This document shows positions 16,028-24,542 of a stretch of DNA of 64,000 bases, piece by piece (positions within the stretch are counted from its first letter, which is position 1; every line of letters starts with the position of its first letter). The DNA is taken from contig JACKMZ010000002.1 in the NCBI GenBank assembly GCA_024235135.1, positions 372,001 through 436,000 on the forward strand. The letters run 5' to 3'. The notes under the pieces were generated by a model, which had not been told where the DNA came from, made no database searches, and worked only from the letters and a program-made list of their open reading frames with translations. The DNA is from Gammaproteobacteria bacterium. GTDB taxonomy: Bacteria; Pseudomonadota; Gammaproteobacteria; Competibacterales; Competibacteraceae. Position numbers and translations under genes: made by a program.

Positions 16028-16837
16028 ATGACTACGACTACCACCGCCAGTGCCGTCAGTGAAGAGGTATTGTTACGTCATGACGAAGCTGGCATTACCA
16101 CCCTGACCTTGAATCGTCCCCGTCAATATAACGCCTTGTCGCAAGCCTTGTTGGCGGATCTGCAAAACACGCTTGATGCCTTAGCCGAAGATGACTCGGT
16201 GCGGGTCGTCATCATTACGGGCAGTGGCCAGCATGCGTTCTGCGCCGGTCACGATCTCAAGGAAATGCGCTCGCACGTCGATCCCGCCTATCATCAAGCG
16301 TTGTTCGAACAATGTAGCCGGATGATGCTGACCATCAACCGACTGCCCAAGCCGGTTATTGCCCAGGTCAACGGAATTGCCACAGCCGCCGGCTGTCAGT
16401 TGGTGGCCGCCTGTGATCTGGCCGTGGCCGCTGACAATGCCCGTTTCGCGACCTCGGGCATCAACGTCGGGCTGTTTTGCGCCACGCCGGCCGTTCCGCT
16501 GAGCCGTAATCTGAACCGAAAACAAGCCATGCATTTGTTGCTCACGGGCGATTTCATCGATGCCCGCACGGCACTCGCCCAAGGCTTGATCAACCAGGTG
16601 ACCGATATCGGCGATCTGCCGCTCATGGTGCGTCGGTTGGCCGAGACCATCGGCAAAAAATCGCCGCTGGCGGTGAAGCTGGGGAAGGAAATGTTTTATA
16701 AGCAGTTGGAAATGGACTTGGAAGCCGCCTATCGCTATGCCAGTGGGGTCATGGCTTGCAACATGGACAGTGAGGACGCCCGGGAAGGGATCGATGCCTT
16801 CTTCGCCAAGCGTCAGCCCCGTTGGCAAGGGCAGTGA
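16028..16837 (+). CDS. Enoyl-CoA hydratase/isomerase family protein, ECHDC3-like
   Basis: A 269-residue crotonase-fold protein. The oxyanion-hole segments are present (HAFCAGHDLKEM and GIATAAGCQLVAACDLA). The two acidic residues of classical enoyl-CoA hydratase are absent: the Glu144 position reads Gln in GCQLVA, and the Glu164 region reads SGINVGLFCATP. This pattern and the C-terminal MFYKQLEMDLEAAYRYASG resemble human ECHDC3, whose reaction is not settled. Simple hydration of trans-2-enoyl-CoA is therefore doubtful. The ATG at 16028 follows GAGGAG by 7 bases; the GTG at 16010 is in frame but has no such site. It stands alone on its strand. Confidence 0.85.
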   Translation: MTTTTTASAVSEEVLLRHDEAGITTLTLNRPRQYNALSQALLADLQNTLDALAEDDSVRVVIITGSGQHAFCAGHDLKEMRSHVDPAYHQALFEQCSRMMLTINRLPKPVIAQVNGIATAAGCQLVAACDLAVAADNARFATSGINVGLFCATPAVPLSRNLNRKQAMHLLLTGDFIDARTALAQGLINQVTDIGDLPLMVRRLAETIGKKSPLAVKLGKEMFYKQLEMDLEAAYRYASGVMACNMDSEDAREGIDAFFAKRQPRWQGQ

Positions 16838-16993
16838 TGGAGCATGAGGTAATACGTTGACCTGCTCCTACGCCGTGGAATAGGTACTTGTGTGATCGCT
16901 GAATGGTCCGCGTTGTCGTCTTCACGAATCTGCGGGTGACGCGGGTGACTCAGTCTGGCAACCGTGACCAGGCCGTTCGAATGATTACCGATT

Positions 16994-19753
16994 ATGACTA
17001 AAGAAACCAATACCCTGCCTAAAAGCTACGAACTCGAAGAATATCGCGTCGAGAGTGTGCTGGGTACGGGCGGATTCGGTATCACATACAAGGCGCAGGA
17101 CACCTTGCTGGAAACCTGGGTGGCGATAAAGGAATATTTCCCGGTCGAATGGGCCTACCGCGGTAACGATGGTGTCGGTGTCCATTCCAACGCCCAAGGC
17201 AATGCCCCCATTGCCGAAGTGAAAACCTCGGGTTACGAATGGGGCTTGGACCGCTTTTTGGAGGAAGCACGCGTGCTGGCCCGCGTGCAGCATCCCTATG
17301 TGGTTCGGGTGCGGCGTTATTTCCGCTCCAATGGCACCGCCTACATCGTCATGGATTTCGAGGAGGGGGAGCCCCTGAGCGCCCTGTTGCGGCGTGAGGA
17401 GACCCTGTCCGAGAACGATCTGCGCGGCATGCTGGACGAAGTCCTTCCGGCCTTGGAGGCCGTGCATCGCGAGGGCTATCTCCATAGGGACATAAAGCCC
17501 AGCAATCTCTACGTGCGCGCCCGTGATGGCTGCGTCATGCTGATTGACTTCGGCGCCGCTCGCCAGTCATTGCTGCAGACCAGCAAGAGCGTGACCGGTT
17601 TGGTGACGCCGGGCTATTCTCCTCCCGAACAATACATTACCCGCAATGACCGCTATGGACCTTGGACCGACCTGTATGCGTTGGGGGCCGTGCTATATCG
17701 TTGCGTGACGTCACGTGCTCCGACCGAAGCGCCCGACCGGCAGATGTGGGACTCCATGCCGCCGGCGGCTGAAGCCGGGATGGGGCGCTATAGCCGGAGC
17801 TTCTTGGCGATTGTCGACAAGGCGTTGGCCATGCGCCCGGAAGATCGCTTTCCCAGCGTGGCAGACATGCAGGCGGCATTGAAGGCTAGCGCCCGAGAAG
17901 CGTTGGGTGGAGGACGGCGCAGTCGTTTTGCGCCCAACGCCGGGCGTAGCGGCGCATTCGCCAAGCCAGCGCGTGAACCCAAATCGAAACCACCGGCACC
18001 GCCCGATGTGCAACTCAAGCCGGATGCTTTGCCGGAGTCGCGGGACGATCTGTTTACCGAGTCCGATTTGGAATCGTTGTTATCCTCGCTGCATCCCCGT
18101 TCCCGCTTGCCAGGGAAAGGGAGTACCGATGTCGAGCCGTTATCGGATTCGTTATTGCCCGTCGCGGGTAAGGCCCGCTTGCCTGGAGCGGGTAGTGCCG
18201 GACAGCCAGGGTTGGTCCCTATTGACCCCGCCACGGAAACCCACGTCGGCCAGGTGGGAGCCGCTCTGCCCGATAGCGATTCTCCATCGCGCCTGCTGGA
18301 TCTTTCGTCGACGCCGATACCGCTTCAGAAAGCACCGGCCGAGTCCTTGATTCCAACCCACTTGCTCACTCCTTCCGAAGGCGGAATGGGGTCGTCCGTC
18401 GCGGCTTCGCCCAGTCAGGCCAAACCGGGACGCTGGGGCGAGCTTGAACCGATGTCGCGGTTGCCTCATGTCGAGGCCGAGGCTCCAGCGAGCCGCACCC
18501 TTACGTCGGTTCAGGAGCCGGCTCTAGTGAGCCCCGGTAGCGCGGTTGTCCCAGGAGAAGCGGATGCTGAATTTCCTGCGGATGCCCAACCGGAGGACAT
18601 CGAGGAGGACGTTCAGCCGGTACGTAAAATCCGGCGTAAACAGGGCATGCGTCTATGGGCGTTGTTTACCGTGTTGATGGCCGCATTGGCCTGGGCGGGC
18701 TACTCCGTTTACTTGGACTACCAGGAGAAGCAACTGGCTGCCGAACAGCAGCGTTTGCGGGCGGAACAGGACAATGCGCGTCGTCTCGCCGCTCAGCGGG
18801 CCGAGAGCGAGAAAAAGGAGGCGTTGCGTGCGCAGGCGCGAGAGCAGATTGAGCAGGCGCGCGTCGCCATGGATCGGGGAGATCTGGCGGCGGCTCACAA
18901 GCTATTGAATCAAGCCGAGGCCATCGCGCCGGATAGCCCCGGACTGACGACAGCGCGTTCGGAACTGATTGAGGCCGAAAGCAAGATCGTTAAAGTCACT
19001 ATCGAAGTGGAGCCTCGTATCGATATGCCGATGGTATTGTTGGAGGGCACCTGTTTCCAGATGGGTTCTCCTCCAGGCGCTGCGGAGAGCTATATCAATG
19101 AGTCGCAGCATCAAGTCTGTCTGCAGAATTTCTGGTTGAGTCAGCACGAGGTCACCAACCAACAATATCGGCTATTTCAGCCCGATCATGGCAGTGGAGC
19201 CTATAAAGGAGTCAGTCTGAACGAGGATCGGCAGCCGGTGGTCGATGTCAGCTGGCAGGATGCGATGGCCTATGCCGAATGGCTGTCGCGCCAGACGGGG
19301 CGGCGTTATCGCTTGCCGACCGAGGCGGAATGGGAGTTCGCCGAGCGGGCGGGAACGGGGACCACGCGCTTTTGGGGTGATGATCCAAACCAGGCTTGCA
19401 GTTATGCTAATGTCGCCGACCGAGCCGCCCAGCGCGCTTGGGGTGCGACCGCCATTCACGACTGCGATGATGGCCAAGCGGTGGCGGCTCCCGTAGCGAC
19501 ATATCGTCCCAATCCCTTTAGGCTTCAGGATATGTTGGGTAATGTTAGCGAGTGGACCTGTTCCGAATACAACAGTGAGTACGGTGGTAGTGAAAAACGT
19601 TGTTCCACACGGGCGCCCAATGAGGGCAGCCGTGTCGTGCGAGGCGGGTCCTGGGACGATGAGCCGCGCTTGGTGCGTTCTGCCGACCGCAATGGGCGTA
19701 GCCCCGACAGCCGTGACTATGGATTGGGATTCCGCCTGGTGAGAGAGCCCTAG
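16994..19753 (+). CDS. Ser/Thr protein kinase with TM segment and C-terminal FGE-sulfatase-like domain
   Basis: A 919-residue protein. The kinase domain covers about residues 12-300: glycine loop LGTGGFGITY, HRDIKPSN near 164, DFGAA near 185 and GYSPPEQY near 207. A long Pro/Ser/acidic linker leads to a transmembrane helix at about 552-574, then a charged coiled coil (EKQLAAEQQRLRAEQ onward). The last 250 residues are FGE-sulfatase-like, with GTCFQMGSPPG, HEVTNQQYRLF, YRLPTEAEWEFAERAG, GNVSEWT and RVVRGGSW. The catalytic cysteines of true formylglycine-generating enzyme are missing after RGGSW, so a binding or signalling role is more likely. The PP2C gene starts 4 bp after the stop. Confidence 0.88.
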   Translation: MTKETNTLPKSYELEEYRVESVLGTGGFGITYKAQDTLLETWVAIKEYFPVEWAYRGNDGVGVHSNAQGNAPIAEVKTSGYEWGLDRFLEEARVLARVQHPYVVRVRRYFRSNGTAYIVMDFEEGEPLSALLRREETLSENDLRGMLDEVLPALEAVHREGYLHRDIKPSNLYVRARDGCVMLIDFGAARQSLLQTSKSVTGLVTPGYSPPEQYITRNDRYGPWTDLYALGAVLYRCVTSRAPTEAPDRQMWDSMPPAAEAGMGRYSRSFLAIVDKALAMRPEDRFPSVADMQAALKASAREALGGGRRSRFAPNAGRSGAFAKPAREPKSKPPAPPDVQLKPDALPESRDDLFTESDLESLLSSLHPRSRLPGKGSTDVEPLSDSLLPVAGKARLPGAGSAGQPGLVPIDPATETHVGQVGAALPDSDSPSRLLDLSSTPIPLQKAPAESLIPTHLLTPSEGGMGSSVAASPSQAKPGRWGELEPMSRLPHVEAEAPASRTLTSVQEPALVSPGSAVVPGEADAEFPADAQPEDIEEDVQPVRKIRRKQGMRLWALFTVLMAALAWAGYSVYLDYQEKQLAAEQQRLRAEQDNARRLAAQRAESEKKEALRAQAREQIEQARVAMDRGDLAAAHKLLNQAEAIAPDSPGLTTARSELIEAESKIVKVTIEVEPRIDMPMVLLEGTCFQMGSPPGAAESYINESQHQVCLQNFWLSQHEVTNQQYRLFQPDHGSGAYKGVSLNEDRQPVVDVSWQDAMAYAEWLSRQTGRRYRLPTEAEWEFAERAGTGTTRFWGDDPNQACSYANVADRAAQRAWGATAIHDCDDGQAVAAPVATYRPNPFRLQDMLGNVSEWTCSEYNSEYGGSEKRCSTRAPNEGSRVVRGGSWDDEPRLVRSADRNGRSPDSRDYGLGFRLVREP

Positions 19754-19757
19754 TGCT

Positions 19758-20636
19758 GTGCCCGTGGTCGTTGAAGCCAGCTCTGGAACAAGCGTCTGGC
19801 GTTGGAAATGTCGTCTTGGAGCGCACAGCTTGTTAGCTTGGCGATCTCGCCGATGGCGCTGGGGAGGGGCCAGTGTCCGAGGTGCGCGTGATGAACAACA
19901 GGATCGCTGGGGTATATGGAACACGCCTGGCTATCCGGGCATATTGATCGTGGTCGCCGATGGCATGGGCGGGCATCGCGGTGGGGCGCTGGCTGCTCAG
20001 ACCGTAGTGGATACAGCGGCGAACATCGTGCGCGAGCAAATCGGCTTGTTCAGCGAAGAACCGCAAGCGGCGTTGAAGCTCTTGTGTCAGCAGGCGCAAG
20101 CGGCAATAGCGGCTTTGTCCCGCTCGGCGCACACAACATTGGTGGCGTTGTGGCTGGATGAAAAACGAGCCTGTTGGGTGCATGTCGGAGACAGCCGACT
20201 CTACCTGTTTCGAGGCGGACGACGCGTATTGCGCACCCGGGATCATTCCAGCACCCAAATGCTGGTCGAATTGGGCGAAATCAGTGAGGCGGAAATGGCC
20301 GGACATCCAGATCAAAACCGGCTCTACCGCAGCCTCGGTAATAACGAGGCTCCCAAATCGGACATCGGCGAAACGGATTCCCTCCCAGGGGACTTGTTCG
20401 TGCTTTGTAGTGATGGCGTATGGAACTATATCAATGACTCCGAATTCTGGCTATCCGCGGCGTCCTCCAATGACCTGAGCAGGGTTGCGGAAAGCTTGGT
20501 GAAGCGTGCTGTGCAGCGCGGTGGAGCTCGAGCGGACAATGCCACTTTGGTGCTGGTTCGCCATACCGGTTCGATTTTGCCCGAGTGGTTGCATTGGCGC
20601 CGCTCCAAGGTTCAGTCCCCTGTCGGTAGCGGATAA
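19758..20636 (+). CDS. PP2C-family protein phosphatase
   Basis: A 292-residue metal-dependent Ser/Thr phosphatase. Motifs in order: GARDEQQDRWG (first metal-binding Asp), VVADGMGGHRGG, CWVHVGDSRLYLFR, RDHSSTQMLV, DLFVLCSDGVWNYI and ADNATLVLVR. It begins within a few bases of the kinase stop, so the pair is very probably co-transcribed, with the phosphatase reversing the kinase. The start is uncertain: the GTG at 19758 gives about 40 residues before the PP2C core, and their Arg/Trp-rich composition suggests that a later start may be used. Confidence 0.85.
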   Translation: MPVVVEASSGTSVWRWKCRLGAHSLLAWRSRRWRWGGASVRGARDEQQDRWGIWNTPGYPGILIVVADGMGGHRGGALAAQTVVDTAANIVREQIGLFSEEPQAALKLLCQQAQAAIAALSRSAHTTLVALWLDEKRACWVHVGDSRLYLFRGGRRVLRTRDHSSTQMLVELGEISEAEMAGHPDQNRLYRSLGNNEAPKSDIGETDSLPGDLFVLCSDGVWNYINDSEFWLSAASSNDLSRVAESLVKRAVQRGGARADNATLVLVRHTGSILPEWLHWRRSKVQSPVGSG

Positions 20637-20803
20637 AGCAAAGGTCTATGCCGCGCGCGCCGAAGCCTTGCCAGGTGGGGAAGGTGGACGCGACGGCGTA
20701 CACGAAGCCGACGATGAGGCGGTTGACGGGTAACCGGCCCGATGAGGCGTGACGGAGACATCAAAGTGATCGAGTTTGCGATGGCAACCTGCCTGGATTG
20801 CCA

Positions 20804-20809
20804 TATAAT
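20804..20809 (+). promoter_or_regulatory. Probable -10 element of the etfBA promoter
   Basis: A consensus TATAAT lies 103 bp before the etfB ATG. The -35 region is weak (ATGGCA at a 17-bp spacing). The preceding bases TGCCA give a partial extended -10. This is the only good -10 in the 275-bp gap between the phosphatase gene and etfB; nothing else was seen in that gap. Confidence 0.4.
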
Positions 20810-20911
20810 TGAAAAATCTTTTCTACAGGGAGAGCCTTAGTCAAGGTGGACAGTAATAATCGCCTGCGATAGTGGGCAGTTTGCAAATCTTCAGAGATGA
20901 AAGGGTGAAGA

Positions 20912-21661
20912 ATGAAAGTACTAGTCGCCGTTAAGCGAGTCGTTGACTATAACGTCAATGTCCGCGCCAAGACGGATGGAACGGGCGCGGATATCGCCAA
21001 TGTCAAGATGTCCATGAATCCTTTTGACGAGGTGGCTGTGGAAGAAGCTGTCCGTTTGAAAGAGGCCGGCAAGGTCAGCGAGATTGTGGCTGTTTCCATG
21101 GGTGTCAGTGCTTGTCAGGACACGATTCGGACGGCACTCGCGATGGGCGCCGACCGGGGGATTCTGGTCGAGAGCGATACCGAGTTGCAGTCTTTGGCGG
21201 TAGCCAAGTTGCTCAAAGCGTTGGTCGACAAGGAAGCTCCAGGACTGGTGCTTCTTGGCAAACAAGCCATCGACGATGATTCCAATCAGACTGCCCAAAT
21301 GTTGGCGGCGCTCTTAGGTTGGGCTCAAGGCACTTTCATTTCCAAGCTGGAACTGGGCGATGGCAAGGCGACCGTGATTCGGGAAGTCGACGGTGGTCTG
21401 GAAACCGATTCTCTGACCATGCCTACCGTCATTTCCGTGGATCTGCGCCTCAACGAACCGCGCTTCGTCAAGTTGCCCAATATCATGAAGGCCAAGAAGA
21501 AGCCTCTGGAGGTCATCAAGCCCGACGCTCTGGGAGTGGACACCTCGCCGCGTCTCGTTTACTCGAACTACCGGGAGCCGCCTGCGCGGAAAGCGGGCAT
21601 CAAAGTGCCCGACGTGGCTACCTTGGTCGATAAACTCAAAAACGAAGCGAAGGTGATCTGA
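20912..21661 (+). CDS. etfB: Electron transfer flavoprotein beta subunit
   Basis: A 249-residue ETF beta chain. It starts MKVLVAVKRVVDYNVNVRAK, with KMSMNPFDEVAVEEAVRLKE and the DDDSNQTAQMLAALLGW region that contacts AMP and acyl-CoA dehydrogenases. ETF accepts electrons from acyl-CoA dehydrogenases and passes them to ETF:ubiquinone oxidoreductase, which is not in this window. The ATG is preceded by GGGTGAAG. It lies 2 bp upstream of etfA and forms one transcription unit with it. Confidence 0.97.
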   Translation: MKVLVAVKRVVDYNVNVRAKTDGTGADIANVKMSMNPFDEVAVEEAVRLKEAGKVSEIVAVSMGVSACQDTIRTALAMGADRGILVESDTELQSLAVAKLLKALVDKEAPGLVLLGKQAIDDDSNQTAQMLAALLGWAQGTFISKLELGDGKATVIREVDGGLETDSLTMPTVISVDLRLNEPRFVKLPNIMKAKKKPLEVIKPDALGVDTSPRLVYSNYREPPARKAGIKVPDVATLVDKLKNEAKVI

Positions 21662-21663
21662 TT

Positions 21664-22593
21664 ATGAGCGTGCTGGTTATTGCCGAACACGATAATGCCA
21701 CCATTAAGAAGGCTACCCTGAGCACCGTGACCGCGGCCAGTAAGATCGGCGGCGATGTTCATGTGCTGGTAGCCGGTAAGGGGTGCCAATCGGCCGCTGA
21801 TGCAGCTGCCAAAATCGCCGGTGTCAGCAAGGTGTTGATGGCCGATGCCCCCCATTACAATCACGAACTGGCCGAAAATATCGCGCCACTGGTCGTCAAG
21901 CTCGCCTCGGGATACGGTCATGTCCTGACTCCGGCCACCACCATGGGCAAGAATTTTATGCCCCGTGTGGCGGCGCTGTTGGATGTCGCGCAGATTTCCG
22001 AGATCATCGCCGTGGAATCCGCCGATACCTTCGTGCGGCCGATTTACGCGGGTAACGTCTTCGTCAACGTGCAATCCAAGGACGCCATCAAGGTCATTAC
22101 CGTGCGCGCCACCTCGTTCGACGCGGCGGCGGCGGAAGGTGGTTCGGCTGCCGTGGAGTCGGTGGAAATTACGCCGGCGGCGGGATTGTCCGAATATCTC
22201 AGCCAGGAACTGACCAAGTCCGATCGTCCCGAACTGACCTCAGCACGGGTTGTGATCGCGGGCGGCCGCGCCTTAGGCAGCAGCGAGAACTTCAAGCTTC
22301 TCGATGATCTGGCTGACAAACTGGGGGCGGCTGTCGGTGCTACGCGCGCCGCCGTCGATGCGGGTTATGTGCCGAACGATTATCAAATCGGTCAGACCGG
22401 CAAAGTGATTGCACCCGAACTCTATGTCGGCATCGGATTGTCCGGCGCGATCCAACATCTGGCGGGTATGAAAGACAGTAAGGTGATCGTGTGTATCAAT
22501 AAGGATGAGGAAGCGCCGATTTTCCAGGTCTCGGACTACGGGCTGGTAGGCGATTTGTTCACCGTCGTGCCCGAACTGACCAAGGCGTTGTAA
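21664..22593 (+). CDS. etfA: Electron transfer flavoprotein alpha subunit
   Basis: A 309-residue ETF alpha chain of normal length. The N-terminal domain starts MSVLVIAEHDNATIKKATL. The C-terminal FAD domain has the signature VIAGGRALGSSENFKLLDDLA and the QIGQTGKVIAPELYVGIGLSGAIQHLAGM stretch, whose IQH residues contact the flavin, then CINKDEEAPIFQVSDYG and a GDLF end. It pairs with EtfB and is followed after an 86-bp gap by an acyl-CoA dehydrogenase gene, a likely electron donor. Confidence 0.97.
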   Translation: MSVLVIAEHDNATIKKATLSTVTAASKIGGDVHVLVAGKGCQSAADAAAKIAGVSKVLMADAPHYNHELAENIAPLVVKLASGYGHVLTPATTMGKNFMPRVAALLDVAQISEIIAVESADTFVRPIYAGNVFVNVQSKDAIKVITVRATSFDAAAAEGGSAAVESVEITPAAGLSEYLSQELTKSDRPELTSARVVIAGGRALGSSENFKLLDDLADKLGAAVGATRAAVDAGYVPNDYQIGQTGKVIAPELYVGIGLSGAIQHLAGMKDSKVIVCINKDEEAPIFQVSDYGLVGDLFTVVPELTKAL

Positions 22594-22614
22594 CGCCGCT
22601 GACGTCGAGCACGG

Positions 22615-22635
22615 GCGCCGCCTTCAGGGCGGCGC
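22615..22635 (+). repeat. GC-rich hairpin between etfA and the acyl-CoA dehydrogenase gene
   Basis: GCGCCGCC and GGCGGCGC form a perfect 8-bp stem with a 5-base loop. No T-run follows, so it is more likely an mRNA-stabilising or processing hairpin that sets different levels of etfBA and the dehydrogenase than a full terminator. Confidence 0.5.
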
Positions 22636-22679
22636 TCTGCCTAGGGTCCTCATAAATTTCCCCTTGAAGGAGACATCCT

Positions 22680-24467
22680 ATGACCGTGTATGCCGCTCCG
22701 ACACGCGACATGTTATTTGTTATGACCGAATTGGCTGGCTTGGATGAAGTCGCCGCGTTGCCCGATTACCAAGAGTTGGGTGTGACCGATGTGGCGGAAG
22801 CCATTTTGGAGGAAGCCAATAAATTCGCTAGCGAAGTGTTGGCGCCACTCAACTGGGGAGGCGACCAACAAGGAGCGCGTATGGAGAATGGTCAGGTGAT
22901 CTCCTCTCCCGGATTTGTGGATGCCTACAAGAATTTCGCGGAGGGTGGCTGGAATGGTCTGAGCGCGCCGATTGAATATGACGGGCAAGGTTTGCCGGAA
23001 TTGCTCAACACGCCGACTTACGAAATGTGGAATGCCGCCAATATGTCGTTCGCTCTGGCGCCTTTGCTGGGGGCGGGCGCTACCGAATGCATTAAGCACC
23101 ATGGTTCGGACGAGCTGAAAGCGACCTATCTGCCCAAGATGATTTCCGGTGAATGGGCGGGCACCATGGACCTGACCGAACCTGCAGCGGGTTCCGACCT
23201 CAGCAATGTCAAATGCCGCGCGGTCCCCGAGGGCGACCATTATCTGATCAACGGCCAGAAGATCTTCATTACCTGGGGCGATCACGACATGACGGACAAC
23301 ATCATTCATCTGGTGTTGGCTCGCCTCCCGGACGCGCCGGAGGGTGTGAAGGGTATTTCCCTGTTCCTGATGCCCAAATTCCTGGTCAATCCCGACGGTA
23401 GTCTGGGAGCGCGCAATAAGGTGGATTGCGTCGGCTTGGAGCACAAGCTGGGTATCCATGGCAGCGCCACCTGCACGCTGGCCTACGAGGATGCCGTGGG
23501 TTATTTGGTGGGTAACCTCAATCAGGGATTGATGCACATGTTCACCATGATGAACGAAGCCCGCTTGAAAGTCGGTATACAGGGTCTGGCAATCTCCGAG
23601 CGCGCTTATCAAGCCGCGGTTGCCTATGCCAAGGAGCGGGTCCAGGGTTTTGCGATGAAAGGCACTCGTGGCGGATCGCGTGTGACCATCATCAACCATC
23701 CCGATGTGCGCCGCATGCTGATGACCATGAAGTCGCAAATCGAGGCCATGCGGGCGTTCAACTATTTGATTGCCATGCACATGGACATGTCGGCGCATCA
23801 TCCCGATCCGGAGGCGCGTAAAGCCTATAAGACCCGTTTGGAGCTTTTGATTCCCGTGACCAAGGCCTGGTGCAGTGAGCTGGGGATTGAAATCGCCTCT
23901 ATCGGGGTCCAGGTATTCGGTGGCATGGGCTTCGTGGAAGAGACGGGCGCCGCCCAGCATCTGCGCGATGCGCGCATCGCAACCATCTACGAAGGAACGA
24001 CCGGAATCCAAGCGGCCGATCTGGCCGGCCGCAAACTGGTGATGGACAAAGGCGCGGCCATGGCAAGCGTGATTGCCGATATGCGTGCCGTGGAAGAGCA
24101 GCTTGCCGGGGCCAGTAGCGATGATTTGGCGGCGATTCGTTCTTCCCTGGGCGAAGGGATCAAGGCGCTGTCCATTGGGACGGAGGCGATGCTGGCCGCC
24201 ATGGCGCAGAATCCCAGCGCGGCCATCGCCAATTCAGTGAATTATCTGATGTTGGTGGGTTATGTCTGCGGCGGTTGGCAGATGGCGCGTGCCGCGTTGG
24301 TGGCCAATCAGAAGCTGGCAGCCGGAGAAGACACGGATTTCTATCAGACTAAGCTGATCACCGCCCGTTTCTATGCTGACCAGATTCTGCCCAAGGCGAC
24401 GGCCCTGGCGCAAACAGTCAAAGCCGGTGGCGAATCGACTCTGGCGCTGACCGAAGAGCAGTTTTAA
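22680..24467 (+). CDS. Acyl-CoA dehydrogenase, long (DmdC-like) type
   Basis: A 595-residue acyl-CoA dehydrogenase of the group with an extra C-terminal domain, which includes DmdC-type 3-methylmercaptopropionyl-CoA dehydrogenases. N-terminal YAAPTRDMLFVMTELAGL is typical. Other motifs are WAGTMDLTEPAAGSDLSNVK, INGQKIFITWGDHD, GLEHKLGIHGSATC and the catalytic Glu in IYEGTTGIQAADLAGRKL. It oxidises an acyl-CoA to the 2-enoyl-CoA with FAD and hands electrons to ETF. The substrate chain cannot be read; DMSP use is not implied without dmdB or dmdD. The ribosome site GAAGGAGA precedes the ATG. Strong hairpins follow the stop. Confidence 0.92.
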   Translation: MTVYAAPTRDMLFVMTELAGLDEVAALPDYQELGVTDVAEAILEEANKFASEVLAPLNWGGDQQGARMENGQVISSPGFVDAYKNFAEGGWNGLSAPIEYDGQGLPELLNTPTYEMWNAANMSFALAPLLGAGATECIKHHGSDELKATYLPKMISGEWAGTMDLTEPAAGSDLSNVKCRAVPEGDHYLINGQKIFITWGDHDMTDNIIHLVLARLPDAPEGVKGISLFLMPKFLVNPDGSLGARNKVDCVGLEHKLGIHGSATCTLAYEDAVGYLVGNLNQGLMHMFTMMNEARLKVGIQGLAISERAYQAAVAYAKERVQGFAMKGTRGGSRVTIINHPDVRRMLMTMKSQIEAMRAFNYLIAMHMDMSAHHPDPEARKAYKTRLELLIPVTKAWCSELGIEIASIGVQVFGGMGFVEETGAAQHLRDARIATIYEGTTGIQAADLAGRKLVMDKGAAMASVIADMRAVEEQLAGASSDDLAAIRSSLGEGIKALSIGTEAMLAAMAQNPSAAIANSVNYLMLVGYVCGGWQMARAALVANQKLAAGEDTDFYQTKLITARFYADQILPKATALAQTVKAGGESTLALTEEQF

Positions 24468-24482
24468 GCGATAGCAGGAAAA

Positions 24483-24505
24483 CTGGGCGTGGATTTCACG
24501 CCCAG
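24483..24505 (+). terminator. Perfect hairpin after the acyl-CoA dehydrogenase gene
   Basis: CTGGGCGTG (24483-24491) and CACGCCCAG (24497-24505) form a 9-bp stem with a 5-base loop, 15 bp after the stop codon. It has no T-run itself and probably protects the 3' end ahead of the terminator 12 bp downstream. Confidence 0.6.
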
Positions 24506-24517
24506 CACCTGTGGAAG

Positions 24518-24542
24518 CCCTGCCGTTCTGGCGGGGTTTTTT
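24518..24542 (+). terminator. Rho-independent terminator of the etf-acyl-CoA dehydrogenase unit
   Basis: CCCTGCC and GGCGGGG pair (one G-T) around GTTCT and are followed by six T. The T-run overlaps the stop codon of the converging Cache-protein gene. Confidence 0.8.

Noticed and set aside
22713..24011. 432-codon open frame on the minus strand
   Set aside because: Antisense shadow of the acyl-CoA dehydrogenase gene; His/Arg/Gln-rich with no family features.
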